A stretch of DNA of 64,000 bases from Hysterium pulicare CBS 123377 (Eukaryota; Ascomycota; Dothideomycetes; Hysteriales; Hysteriaceae). The number at the start of each line of letters is the position of its first letter. Positions within the stretch are counted from its first letter, which is position 1. A program made the translations under genes and the position numbers. Under the pieces are notes generated by a model. It was given only the letters and a program-made list of their open reading frames with translations. It did not search any database and was not told where the DNA came from. This document shows positions 44,013 through 56,054 of this stretch, piece after piece. Location: the NCBI GenBank assembly GCA_000467715.1, contig AJFK01000106.1:1-64000 (forward strand), written 5' to 3'.

Positions 44013-45975
44013 ATGTCCAGATCCCGCCGTCTCCAGCGATCCCTCAGCATCTCGAACTCCTCCTCCGCCTCCACATCGCCCGAACGAGGCGCAGACGATG
44101 ATGATGATAACGAATCATTTATGCTGCAGTCCAATGACTCTCAGTCGTCACTTGCACCCTCAATATCACCGAGTTTCGACGATGATGCCGCACAAAGGGA
44201 GCTCGAAGAGCGATGTCGCGTGTCGCCGATTTCAAGGCTACCAGCCGAGCTTATGATTGCAATATTTTCAAAGCTATCCTCTCCGGGCGACTTGAAAAAC
44301 TGTATGTTAGTATCGAGGGAATGGGCTAGGAACAGTGTGGGATTACTTTGGCATCGACCACAGACCAATAAATGGGGGAGCATCCAGAATGTGGTCAAGT
44401 CAGTCCGGAAAGTGGATAGTTTCTTCGACTACAGCAGCCTGATCAAACGACTGAATCTTTCTGCTTTGGGAAATGAAGTCAGCGACGGGACCCTACAACC
44501 TCTCTCCGGATGCAAGCGGGTGGAAAGGCTGACTTTGACCAATTGTACTAAGCTCACAGATTTGAGCCTGACGCAAATGCTGAAAGACAATCGGAGCCTC
44601 TTAGCACTAGACATCACAGGATTGGGGTCTATCACCGACAAAACTATGCTCGCAGTGGCTAATAATTGCATTCGACTCCAAGGGCTGAATATTACGAATT
44701 GCGAGAAGATCACAGACGAGTCTCTAGAAGCTGTGGCACGGATCTGTCGGCACGTGAAGAGGGTGAGCATACCTTGCTGTTGAGGGACAAATGATAATGA
44801 GCTAACACATTGAAGCTGAAATTCAACGGATGCTCGCAATTAACAGACAAGTCCATCATTGCTTTTGCCATGCACTGCCGTCATATCCTGGAGATTGATT
44901 TGCATAAATGCGACTTGCTAGAGGACGAATCGATCACTACACTTATTACCGAGGGCCCTCATCTTCGAGAACTCCGCCTCGCACACTGCTCGCGTATTAC
45001 CGATAATGCATTCCTGCGTCTTCCATCAGATACTACATACGAAAGCCTCCGGATTTTGGATCTGACGGATTGCGGCGAGCTACAAGACTCAGGCGTTCAG
45101 AAGATCGTTCAAGCTGCTCCCCGTCTTCGCAACCTCGTTCTCGCGAAATGCAGGCTCCTTACGGACCGCGCAGTACTGGCAATTACGCGCCTAGGAAAAA
45201 ACTTGCATTATATTCACCTAGGACACTGTTCGCGTATCACGGATGCAGGCGTGAGTCAATTGGTCAAGCTCTGCAACCGTATCCGCTACATTGACCTCGC
45301 GTGCTGCTCGAACCTCACGGACAACTCTGTCCAGCAATTAGCCACTCTCCCCAAACTTAAGCGGATCGGCCTTGTGAAATGTGCCAACATCACGGATCGG
45401 AGTATCCTCGCTCTTGCGAAGCCGAAACAGGTGGGGCATAATGGACCCGTGGCTCCAAGCTCACTGGAAAGGGTCCATTTGAGCTACTGCACAAACTTGA
45501 GTCTTGCTGTAAGTGAAACATAGGTCGCAGGTCGCAATGATTAGTCGAGACTAACTTGGAACTAGGGCATCCGCGCTCTGTTGAATAATTGTCCACGCTT
45601 GACCCACCTCAGTCTGACGGGCGTTCAGTCTTTCTTACGGGAAGATCTGATTGTGTTTTGTCGGGAGGCTCCTCCAGGTAACCTAAACCGTTTATGCCCA
45701 TTACCCATATGCTAGTCAACTAATGCTTGATCATAGAATTCAACGACCACCAACGTGACGTCTTCTGCGTCTTTTCTGGAGTCGGTGTTACCCGTCTCCG
45801 CAATTATCTCCACGCCGACGCTCGCGTCCCCGCTTACGATGCCGACGGTACCATGTACGACGAAAGCGAAGAACCTGAAATGATTCTTAACGTCACAGCG
45901 CAGGCTAATACCATGGCCATTGAGGAGATGGATGAACTTTTTGGAGAGGGAAGCGAGGTGATGAGAGACGATTAA
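44013..45975 (+). CDS. GRR1: SCF ubiquitin ligase F-box/LRR protein Grr1
   Basis: Substrate receptor of an SCF E3 ligase; yeast Grr1 targets G1 cyclins and nutrient-signalling proteins, and the Aspergillus homologue GrrA is needed for meiosis and ascospores. Exons 44013-44762, 44816-45508, 45566-45677 and 45737-45975 give 597 residues. The F-box spans about residues 71-116 (SPISRLPAELMIAIFSKLSS onward). It is followed by about a dozen amino-acid-type leucine-rich repeats of 26 residues, recognisable by the recurring C-x-x-(I/L)TD pattern (NCTKLTDLSL, NCEKITDESL, HCSRITDNAF, KCANITDRSI). The tail has FCVFSGVGVTRLRNYL and an acidic C-terminus. All introns are 53-59 nt with good branch sites. 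Confidence 0.95.
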
Positions 45976-47653
45976 ATAATGATTTACCAATTTCTTATCG
46001 ATACCGTGATGAGCAAAGGGAAAGAAGAAAACATTTTATGAAGCATGCGTATGAGGTTCAGGTTTTGGGTTTGCATAATCTTTCCATTAGCATAACTGAG
46101 CGGGTTGCGTACTTTTCCGGGGTGGTCTTGCAAGGCTTTTCTCTCTCTTTTCCAGTCGGTCTACTTCCGTTTCCTTTTCTCCTTTTCTTTGCCTTTTAAC
46201 GATTTTGAGCATTGCCTTTTTTTCCGTTTTGCCTCTGGCTCATTATCATCATGCTTTATGTTGTTTAATGACCTCTCCTAAGAATCAACTCAGTCGAGTG
46301 ATGAGGGATGAGGGATGAGAGAGGCTGAGGCTGTTAGTTGAGTGGTCAATTGGAACCTCAGAGGAAGCGGTGGATGTTGTTACGATACCCTTTAGCATGT
46401 TGTTGTTGTTGTTGGAAGTACACAGTATGTTTGGTACGGAGTATGCTTGTTTGTAGATACACACACGGAGGAAGCAGAACTGAACAGAACTGAACAGACG
46501 CAGGAGAAAACCTTGATTGCGTATATCAATCTCTTCTACATTATCTCTACTTTCTTTGTGACTATGGATACGACTTTGAGTTCTCACATTTGCCCGTTAG
46601 ACGTTCTTTGTTTTTCAAATGACGAATGCATACTTATATTATAACGAGCTATACTCGGCAATGAACTGTTCGAGAAGCTCAAGACATGTTACCCACCAAG
46701 CCAAGGCCATTTGCTAACGTCACAGCCTGTCCCCTCTAAGCGTCCGCATCCACGTGGGAATTGGACATCACTAGCGTACCGTTGTTTCCCTAAGAGGAGA
46801 AGAAGAGGAAGGCTGCAGCCAAGCACATGACATCTCTGCCAGAATCTCCTCATCTACCCTTATAGATGATTTGACGATCACCAGCAAACGATAATAGATA
46901 AATTAAGCATCAAGGCGCAGCACCATCGAAGGAACGCGCAATCCTCACTTGCCGATCTTCTTGGAATAGATGTGGAGTTGAAGCGAGGGAACTTTTCTTG
47001 GCTTGGTTCGGATACTTGGCGTCTGGCTTGGCTGGGGTTGGCATGCCCAGGTTCTCCGGGTGCCATGAGTTCCGCTCTGCCGAGAGGGTGTTTGTGCTTG
47101 GCCCGCTGGGAGTCTGAAGTCGGCAGATGGGACGGTGGGATGGAAATGTTCTGTTAGTTGAGTGGGGATCTGGTTATGAGAGTAAGACTACTTGAGAAGT
47201 ATGTTGAGGTGTGGGTTTGGTTTTGGAAGATACGAGGGGGGAGACGGGAGGGGAGGGGATGATAGATGGATTTGTTTTTTGATATGTTAGTTGATACGAA
47301 GGTTGGAAGAGTGGCGAAAATAGTTGCTCCAGTCGAAAGATGGGGGGATATCAACGCTCCTTGAGCGGAACTTATTGTGGGTTCAAGAGCCGAGTAGATG
47401 GCACACAGGTAGAATGTAGGACGACTGGAAATTTTGGTCTCTCTTTCACGTTGCATGATTTTGAATAACGCTTAACAAATATTATGACGTAGATTCAAAT
47501 CAAGAGCGTGGATTGAAAAAGTCGTCTATAGGTACGAGAACCGCATGCGGCCATTTAAAGGCACGAAAAGAGTGGACTACTTGAGCTCTCTATGAAAACA
47601 TCGCTTACTAGAGTAGTTTTCATCACAATAGTATATATCTTAGAACTTTTAAA
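45976..47653. other. gene-poor region downstream of GRR1
   Basis: Pyrimidine-rich GRR1 trailer, small simple-sequence runs (a GTT run near 46400, doubled GAACTGAACA near 46480) and no convincing gene. Confidence 0.45.
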
Positions 47654-47797
47654 AATTCTACCAATTAACAACTCTAGGAATTAATAACTCTAGGAATTAA
47701 TAACTCTAGGAATTAATAATTCTAGCAATTAATAATTCTAGTAATTAATAATTCTAGCATTTAATAATTCTAGCATTTAATAATTATAGCAATTAGT
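47654..47797. repeat. AT-rich 16-bp minisatellite, nine copies
   Basis: Nine head-to-tail 16-base units without a single length change; the consensus is AATTCTAGCAATTAAT. Units 2-4 read AACTCTAGGAATTAAT, are identical to each other and form a block; units 5-9 differ at one to three positions. CTAG is in seven of nine units. Confidence 0.9.
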
Positions 47798-48906
47798 ACA
47801 TTTATCGGTTGCGCATGTGTGGAAAGAAGCTCAAGCGTCAAACAGAAGCTTATCTGCGCTTCGCTTTATCCAGTCTATAATTCAGATGGGCAGGTCCTAT
47901 CGTATGTCTTTCCAAGTTGAGGTTGAGATGTCTCTCATGTTGTGCAAGGGTAGATGGGTCTAGGCCCGAAGCCGTGCCTGCACACGGTAAGTCTCTTCAA
48001 CACTGGAATTATCTTGCATATCCCACCAACTCTTGTGCTCCGTGAAGAGGTGGCATGCGATATCTTGCTTTGTCCTCAACTTCATAGAGTTTCGGTCCGG
48101 ATGCAATACTGTTCTTGTATATGCATCAGGGTTGGACTGGGCATTAATATAGCCTAGCTGGGAAAGCGGGGACACATATGTTCAGCTAGGTGTCGACAAC
48201 AAGTCAAGGCCATAAATCCCACAACGAGATCAGGATTGGTAGCTTTGTACACCGTATGCTTGCGACTAGGGTAACGCATTTGGGGATACCTTCATTACTT
48301 GGCGTTCATGATGCGGGGATCTCCAAATAAGAAAGAGACAGGATCGAGGACTCCATAGTGTGTGATATAGGTGACGAGCTCGGCATCCGCCAGGAAAACT
48401 GTAGGTCCCCACGGCCATGTCTGTTGGATCACGCCACCATTTTGAACGCTTTGGAAAGAAGTAAGTATAGCCTCAGCTCATGATAATAGGCAGGACGTAA
48501 AGTAAAAATCTCCGCCCTCTAAGCGAGACATTGGGAATATGATCGGATGTTGTTTCTCGAGCTGATAGAAAGAAGAGTTGAAATAGTCAAGAAATTGTAG
48601 AGTTAGATACCGGAAGGCGTCATTGGAACAGAGGCCGCGAAAGGCTCTCTTAGATCTCGATGGCGCATATTTTCGCGGTTGCGATTATTGGGTGAATGAA
48701 TCCTACGATGCGAGGTAAGCGACTGTTCGCGTGTTTAGCTGTTTTCAATCATCCATCCTGTTCCCGACAGAACATGTGAAAACTGATTTGCGCAGAACGA
48801 GGGATAGATGGAAGGCCATACCTTTTGTGTCAGGCAATATGAGCATGTTTAGGATGGCCTGATAGTCTTGGTATATTATGCCAGCTGACGAATTTCCGCG
48901 CATGGC
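47798..48906. other. gene-poor region, nothing recognised
   Basis: No coding motifs, no terminal repeats seen. Could hold decayed DNA of unknown origin. Confidence 0.4.
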
Positions 48907-49623
48907 GCCAAGTGACCCCGATGGACCAAGAATTCCGAACCTTGGCCCTTGAAGCGGGATGTTTCGATGGAGTCTCACTATCTCGCCGTGCCGATCGCGA
49001 AGAGACAAAGCACGGCCGAGAGATGTCTTGGCCCGTCGCCGCTATTTCGCCATTTCGCCGGAGCAAGAATAGGGCAATAACGAAAGGCAATGTGTATGGA
49101 AGGCGCATCCAAGCCGGAGTCCGTCTTCTGACCAAGCAGCCGTGGGCCATGGCACAATCAGCAATAGAGAGCGGAACATCAGCTCGCACGGATTAGCCGT
49201 GCGCCAAGACAGTGCCAAGCCGTGAAGGAGGCTAGAGAGTGGACGAAGAGCAATGGCGCGACGCCACTGGCTGCAGTCCCCGGTCTTTATCAGCAGGTGC
49301 TGGCGAAAAGCAGGAAAAGGCGCAGGGAGTGCAACGCCAAAGGGTGCGCTACGGGGCTGTGCAAGGGAAGTGAAGAAGCCCACTCTCGCCCATTTCTTGG
49401 GCTCAGCGGGCCCAGCCTTCCTCCCCGCGCTCTGACCTGCCTAGATAATTCCTCCCTTCCCACCCACATTTAACTCTGCCAACACCATTTTCACTACCAA
49501 ATTCACCAAGACTTCACCCTTTCACCGCCAGAGCCCTTCACCACATCTTCTGTGCGCGCAACTACTGCGCATTCCGAGTACGCGCCTTGTGTACTTCCGC
49601 CTCGGTCGAGACTCCACGCCAAG
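48907..49623 (+). promoter_or_regulatory. pacC promoter with six PacC-type GCCAAG sites
   Basis: GCCAAG, which fits the PacC consensus GCCARG, occurs on the plus strand at 48907-48912, 49203-49208, 49214-49219 and 49618-49623, and on the minus strand at 48941-48946 and 49027-49032. Two of them are 11 bases apart. With equal base use about 0.35 exact matches would be expected over this length on both strands. The sites fit the known regulation of pacC by its own product, but binding is inference. Confidence 0.6.
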
Positions 49624-49673
49624 AGTTCAATCTACAAGCCACTTATTAGCAACGAACTCACCGCAAATCCACC

Positions 49674-51787
49674 ATGTCTGAGGCCACTCCCACTCAAGGA
49701 GCTGTGCCAACCGCCGCAACACCGCAACAGCAACCCCAGGGCACCCCTCAGCAGCAGAATGCGCCTGCACCTGCTTCTGCCTCTGCAGCAGGAGACCAGC
49801 TTGTCTGCCAATGGTCCAACTGCGGCGAACGGTGCCCGACCGCAGAGCAGCTCTATGTAAGTCATGATAGATATTTCATCGCCTCAGCCTGCAAAGACGC
49901 GTAACTTGAACACAAATACACCCTCAAACTTCGACTGCTCCAAAGAGTTTGTGCTTCGGTTGCTGCCTGCGCGTCTTGCGAGGGCTATCTCACTTGTGCC
50001 GCACGAAAATCTTGCACGTGAGTGTATGAACTGACTTGTCTTGAAGGACCACGTATGCGAACGCCATGTTGGTCGCAAGAGTACCAACAACCTGAACCTG
50101 ACTTGTCAATGGGGCAACTGTCGCACAACGACCGTGAAGCGTGACCACATCACTTCACATATTCGCGTGCACGTCCCTTTGAAGCCACACAAATGCGATT
50201 TCTGTGGCAAGGCCTTCAAGCGCCCTCAGGATCTCAAGAAGCACGTGAAGACTCATGCCGATGACTCTGTATTGCTCCGTTCCCCCGAGCCTGGCCGTGG
50301 AGCTCCTCATGGAGGTGCTGGTGGATATCAGCCTGGTGGTGGAAAGCGTAAGTCCTACCATTCCGTTTTACCATTCATACCTCTCCTTCAACTTTCCGTC
50401 GTTTCCATTTCTTTCCTCTTTTCGATTCTAACGGAGTAAAACAGTCGTCGCTGACTTGCAGGCTCTGGCCGCCACAGCCAGTGGGTACTATCCTGACAAT
50501 GGCATGGGCCCCAATGCAGGTTACGGTCAACAGCATCCAGGTGGTGCCCCTGGCGGCTTCTACAGCGGTCCGCCACAGAACTCAGCTTATGGACCTGTGT
50601 ACTATGCTGTTAACCAGGCCCAGCAAATGAACAACGACTCCTACGAGATTCGTAAGCGCGCTGCTTATGATGCTCTCAACGAATTCTTTGGCGACGCCAA
50701 GAGGAGAGCCATTGACCCAAACACTTACTACGATGTCGGCCAGAGACTCGTGGGTCTTTCAGGTGTTCAACTACCAGTCATTGGCGCCGGTGGCGGTGGC
50801 GGCTACCAAAGTGGAATGTCGGATTACGGCCAAGGGGGCACAATGGTTGCTCAAGCTTCTCACCCTCCTTCGATGCATCAGTACTCGTTGCCGCTTCCGA
50901 ATCTGAGGACGAAGAATGACCTTCTCAACATCGATCAATTCTTGGAGCAGCTTCAAAGCACTGTCTATGAGAACTCGAATCACGCCGCTGCAGCAGGTGT
51001 TGCCCAACCAGGTGCTCACTATGTACATCCAGGGGTTAACTATCGTTCGAGTCACTCTCCACCAGGAATGAACACAGGCCATCAACCACAGACATCACAT
51101 GCCACAGCTGTTGCATCTATGAATGCTCCAGCATCTGAGACTCCAGCTTTGACACCGGCATCTAGCGTATTGTCCTACAATTCTCAGCACTCACCCGGTT
51201 CAGGACATTCAGGAAGTACGGTCTCGCCCACCTCGAGAACAGGAATGGGCAGCATGTATCCCACTTTGCCAGCTGTCAGTGCCATGTCTGATGTGTCCGC
51301 CTACCCTGCGACAAGTGGCGCTCCTCCTTCCGCTCTGGCGCCTTCCTTTGATCCCGATGGCCGCCGGCGATATTCCGGGCCTCTCTTGCAAAAGGCTGCT
51401 CCAGACCGTCGCGGAAGTGATCTAATGGATACATCCGAGGATGGTGCATCGCCAAAGGAATCACGCCGTGGCTCAGATCAAGACGGTCTCCGACACAACG
51501 TCAACCAACTTGCTATCCAGTCTCCCAAGGTCGATCCAGCGCTTTCTATGCGATCACCTAGCCAAGTCTCGGCTTCCTCGGCAGAGCACGCATCTGATGC
51601 CTCCCAAGAATCATGGATCGAAAACATTCGAACCATCGAGAGACTCAGACAATTCATCAAAGATAGACTCGATCAGCGTGATTATGCCGAAGATGAGGAC
51701 GAGATGAAGGACGACAAGCCACCGATGAGTGACGACGCACAGACGTTATACCCTGTACTCCGAGCGGTTCAAGAAGGCAGAGAATAG
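49674..51787 (+). CDS. pacC: pH-response transcription factor PacC/Rim101
   Basis: Zinc-finger regulator activated by proteolysis at alkaline pH. Exons 49674-49856, 50047-50347 and 50445-51787 give 608 residues. Three C2H2 fingers lie at about 45-67 (CQWSNC...HVCERH, spliced across intron 1), 80-102 ([15 protein letters not shown]...) and 110-130 ([17 protein letters not shown]). They are followed by the conserved HADDSVL segment, [19 protein letters not shown] and the [20 protein letters not shown] block, all PacC landmarks. Two YPxL motifs, YPTL (433-436) and YPVL (597-600), match the sites that bind PalA/Rim20. The Gln/Pro-rich N-terminus is short. Promoter sites suggest autoregulation. 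Confidence 0.97.
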
Positions 51788-52732
51788 ATCGGATGTTATC
51801 GCCTAAAGACTAATGATAGTGTATGATGGATGCTGGGAAGATTGGGGTGTTATTGAGACCAACCAAGAGTCTACGGTAGTCATTCACCAGTACTTCTTAA
51901 ATCCGCCCTTCTCGGTGGGAACAAGAGTCACGGCGTTATGCGGCGATCTGACTGGATGGGGCTGCTTTATGGCTGGTCTCATGGGTTGTACGGCTTATGG
52001 AATTATATTGTCTTTCTGGTTATTGTTGGCCCGGACTGTCGCTCTACGGAGTGGACAGCACATCATGGATGTTGTTCCGGAAGCCTTGTGTCAATTTTGT
52101 TCATTTCTCATCATGCATACACGGTCGTTACGGTGGGCCTGTTGCTTCAGGGGGAATGGTGGCTATCTGTCTTTCTTCCTTCCACTTTATGGCTGGACAA
52201 AACTTTATTGTAGGTAGATATTGCCTACTGCAACTCTACCGAGTCTTTTATTCCCTTACTATTCATCTAAAAACTACTGGGCCTATTTATATCTATGTGA
52301 CTCTCAACCCTTGAACAGCCAGCTCGAGTTTGACCCTATTGACGGCGTCGCTCAAACAGATGATCTTGTGTCCGTCTTGGCAACTTCTCCCAGTCCACGA
52401 AAACCCCCACACTTGCGCGAGAAACTCCATTGACATCATCCCGCGAAACGCCCAGACTCCTCCCACCTTCCAGCCAGAAATTTTCGGACGCACCTAAAAA
52501 AGCAAATCAGCATGTGATCTCCAGAGCTGAAGATCGAGGCCTCAAAACGTCTCTACTACAAACACTTTAGACGGTATTCATTGACATCCCGGCGCGTAAT
52601 TCTTGTCATTCGCCTATCTTACTCTAATCACCCTCGATCCTATAAGAAAGAACACTTCGCAGGCAGCCTTGAAGCTTGCTGTACCTCTTCTCACACACCG
52701 CGCTACACGGAGTATCTTAGACATTATCCAAG
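51788..52732. other. intergenic between pacC and the Par32-like gene
   Basis: pacC trailer followed by the next promoter. No other signal. Confidence 0.4.
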
Positions 52733-53498
52733 ATGCCGACTTGGGGCCGTGGAGGCGCTGGGAACATTGTTAGTCAGGAGCAGGTGGAGGAGAGCAACAG
52801 GCGGATTGCTGAGGTATGTAAGAGGTTATATCTCAATTCTATCATGAATGGCATAGGATTTGCGATCAGGCATCTGGCATGATTTCGAATGCCACCATTT
52901 GACGAAAAGGACTACGGAAGCGCTATACTACTCCCACCCATGTCGAAGCTCTACAAGACTTCACTCCCTCTCCTCACAGATCCCTCCCTCTCTACACATA
53001 AACCTTCGTCCTATCAAAACTAAGAGACTAACTCTCTGCCCTCAGGACCTCGAAGCAAACAAACCCCTAACCACCTCCGCCGCACCCCCCGCAACCACCT
53101 CCTCCCAATCCCACTCCCAACCCCAAGACTACGCCCACATGGGCCGCGGCGGCGCCGGAAACTGGTACCAACCAACCGAACTCCAGAAAGAAGGATCCTT
53201 CACCCAACCCCTCGATTCCACCACCCAGCCGACGTCCTCGAAACCCGAGATATCGAAGCCTTGGACGCCGCAGGGGGTTGAGTTGCCGGTTGCGCGGAGC
53301 GGGAGGGGCGGGGCGGGGAACTTTGTTTGGGGGGATGAGGGGAGAAGGAGGGAGGAGGAGGAGCAGAGGGAAGAGGAAGAGAGGGTGAGGGTGAAGGAGA
53401 AGGTCGTTAAGGATGTGGAGAGTGGGTTGGCGAGGCCGGAGAGGGTGGTTTTGGGGGGTGGGAAGAGCTTGGGTGGGGAGCAGTATATGTGGTCGTAA
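52733..53498 (+). CDS. DUF3602 / Par32-like protein with GRGGAGN repeats
   Basis: Exons 52733-52813 and 53046-53498 give 177 residues; the 232-nt intron has an ACTAAC branch. The defining GRGGAGN motif occurs three times: residues 5-11, 60-66 and 113-119. The spacers are Pro/Ser/Thr-rich, the end is a charged helix and GGGKSLGGEQYMW. In yeast, Par32 is phosphorylated under TORC1 inhibition and shuts off the Mep1/Mep3 ammonium transporters; a similar nitrogen-signalling role here is inference from the shared motif, since the family is otherwise uncharacterised. Confidence 0.88.
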
Positions 53499-54014
53499 AG
53501 GGGAGATTTTTGGGATGGGGGCCTGTTTGGGCTGATGGATTTTGGGGAGAGGGAGGTTGGATTTGCGTTGGTAGTGGGAGGAGTTTGTATACCAGGTTTC
53601 TCTTTTCAGCTACAAAATTCGACTGTCATATATGTTCAAATATAGATCGTAGAACTTTCCATGTATTGCCTTTTATCTACCAGGTCATTCCTACTCTGTT
53701 CACAGAGAACATAACAAATATGCTCGTTGAAGAAGTCATTAAGCAAAGATGAATAAACAGCCAGAAAAAAGATATTTGCAAACGCTATGATTGATGACTC
53801 CGGCTCCGAGAGGAAATGTCATAACACATGAAATTGATTGTGAGATCAACGAGAACTCCACGCTTATCACCTCAATCTCCAGGAAAGACGTCTATGGAAG
53901 CCAGTCGAGAAGAAGGAAAAGAATGATTCAATGCCATGCATATCTATCTCATCCCCCTCCCAACTTCCCTCCTATAGTAATGAGAGGAAGTGTTAGAATA
54001 GGGATTTTGTCAAT
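53499..54014. other. convergent intergenic, nothing recognised
   Basis: Trailers of the Par32-like and BAG-protein genes. Confidence 0.4.
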
Positions 54015-55340
54015 CTACCCTTTCACAACCTCATCCAGCTTGTTCAACATGCCCTGCGTCTCCTTAACAAGCGCCTTCCTCCTCGCCCTCGTCTCCTCAT
54101 CCCCTCCAGTCTCCACGCCATCCAATTTCAGCAGCACTTGCGCCAATATCGTCTCACTCAACTTCTTGTGCTCGTACTCCCTCTTCGCTTTATCACTCGG
54201 TGGATTCGTAGCAAATTGGATACATTCTGGGACGAGCGTCGTATGGAAATTCGATGCTATAGCGTCGAGTTTCTGGAGAGCGGTCTGCTGGGCGGCTGGG
54301 ACAGAGCTGGCGGGAGGTCCAGATGTAGGACGAGGGCTAGGAAATGAAGAGGGGGTAGGGAGGAATTCGACGGGGCCAGGAGTGTTGGAAGAGTAGCCTA
54401 GATTCGTCGCTGAAGCAGTGGCAGAGGCGACATTTGATCTCTTCCCTTTCTTCTTCCTCCCTCCCCGCTTCCGAGGTTTCTTAGGCCCGGATCCACCCAT
54501 CGCTGTGCCAACGACCCCTTCACTATCATCTACACCATCGGAGTCGTCTTCGTCGTCATCGCTGGCCCCGTCGACTGCTATTTGCGGATCACTAGACCCA
54601 GGCGCCATGGCTCCCGCACTGTCCGATCCAATCACGCACAGAATTTCACTGCCCTGCCCATCCCCTCTCAGACCCTCTTCCCTCGCAGCCCGCTCGTCAT
54701 TCTTCATATTCCGCCCTTTATGGAACATGCGTATCTTCCTCGCATCACTAACCCCCAATTTCTTCGCCGCCGCCTGTCGCACAGTCCCAATCTTCAACTC
54801 TCCATCCCTGATGCTCTGGGCCGGGAAATGCGTAGGATAGCTGACACGGCCGTTCTTGAATACTAGGATGTCCGTGTCTCGGTCCGGGTTCTTGTCGTCC
54901 CAGTCCACGATCTCGGGGGCTGCGGTGCGGGAGGCAGAGCGGTGGCGGTGGTGGTGGTGAGGGGTGTTGTTTGTGTGCGTGGCAAGGTCTTCGGAGGTTA
55001 TGTAGCTGAAGTCGGCATCGGAGACTTCGTTGTTGGAGGTTGTGGCGCCGCGGCCGAAGGGTGACCAGGTGCCGCCGCCTTTGCGGGAGAACCACGACAT
55101 GGTTATGTAGAAGAAAGCGGCAAGTACGCCGAGGCAGGTGAGAAGGGTTGGAGAGCTTTTGAGGTTTGTGAAGTCTTTCCCTTGATAGGCCTCGAGAACT
55201 CGAGAGTATAGCTGTAGAATTGCTGTTTTCAAATTTTCAGAAGAGAAGGTGGTGGGGCTGAAAATGGACTCGGAGGGGAGAGATTCAGTGTTGAAGCCCA
55301 AGATGCGCTTGCAATGGTCGATCAACGAGTTGGACGCCAC
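54015..55340 (-). CDS. membrane-anchored BAG-domain Hsp70 co-chaperone (Snl1-like)
   Basis: Nucleotide-exchange factor for Hsp70. Single exon, 441 residues. A hydrophobic helix at about 65-84 (LLTCLGVLAAFFYITMSWF) should anchor it in a membrane, as in yeast Snl1 at the ER/nuclear envelope. Residues about 155-235 look ubiquitin-like (ILVFKNGRVSYPTHFPAQSI, then GTVRQAAAKKLGVSDARKIR and ILCVIGSD), a domain found in human BAG1 but not in yeast Snl1. A Lys/Arg cluster (KKPRKRGGRKKKGKR) lies in the linker. The C-terminal BAG helices are LQKLDAIASNFHTTLVPECI and onward with KKLSETILAQVLLKLDGVET. Confidence 0.9.
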   Translation of the reverse strand: MASNSLIDHCKRILGFNTESLPSESIFSPTTFSSENLKTAILQLYSRVLEAYQGKDFTNLKSSPTLLTCLGVLAAFFYITMSWFSRKGGGTWSPFGRGATTSNNEVSDADFSYITSEDLATHTNNTPHHHHRHRSASRTAAPEIVDWDDKNPDRDTDILVFKNGRVSYPTHFPAQSIRDGELKIGTVRQAAAKKLGVSDARKIRMFHKGRNMKNDERAAREEGLRGDGQGSEILCVIGSDSAGAMAPGSSDPQIAVDGASDDDEDDSDGVDDSEGVVGTAMGGSGPKKPRKRGGRKKKGKRSNVASATASATNLGYSSNTPGPVEFLPTPSSFPSPRPTSGPPASSVPAAQQTALQKLDAIASNFHTTLVPECIQFATNPPSDKAKREYEHKKLSETILAQVLLKLDGVETGGDEETRARRKALVKETQGMLNKLDEVVKG

Positions 55341-56054
55341 GGTGAATGCTTATTATGATGGTACCCAGAGGTAAGCAGGGTAGAAGTAGCCAGACGGTGC
55401 AGGATGTGGTCGGGTAGTAGGGTGTGCTGATGATCCATCCACAAGAAAAGTTGAATGGGTCCGACAACGCGGCGCTTGGTGCGGCTGACGTCGTGGTCGG
55501 ATTATCTTTTCGCTCCTGTAAATCCACTGGCAGACTGGACACCATCCATCTAAATACTATCTGCAAGCTCGACAGATCACGATGCCATATATGCCCTGCT
55601 GTTGATCTCACCGTGGCTTGGTTGGGCCCTGCGTCAATTCTCCTTTGTTCGCTTCACTCCACGACCTGCAAGTTGATGTCACTCATAGCGAGGACCAATT
55701 CTTTTATAGGACTCAATTGATTGTACAGAGAATGTAATACAAAATCACGTTTTGTCGTTGACAATCATGAAATGAGCAAACATCAGAATCACCGCCAATA
55801 TTATCGTCCAGAATTCGAATGCCTTTAGTGAAAGAAAACGCCATGAGAGAAAAAAGAAACTATTGGCAGTATGCAAAGTTAATCGTTAAAGACATTGGCA
55901 TGGATGACCTGACTTCCATATCCTGGACTCCAACGCGCCACCCTACCATCCGTAAGGGATTTGCCGTGATCGTCGTCAAAATGAAAGCCTATGAGCATTG
56001 TGATGGGAAATATGCCAGACCTGTCTACCACATATGACAGGAATATGGGGACAC
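55341..56054. other. intergenic, nothing recognised
   Basis: Promoter of the BAG gene and trailer of the KEN-box gene. Confidence 0.4.

Noticed and set aside
46380-46500. GTT run and doubled GAACTGAACA
   Set aside because: Short simple sequence with few units; not distinctive enough to call a repeat element.
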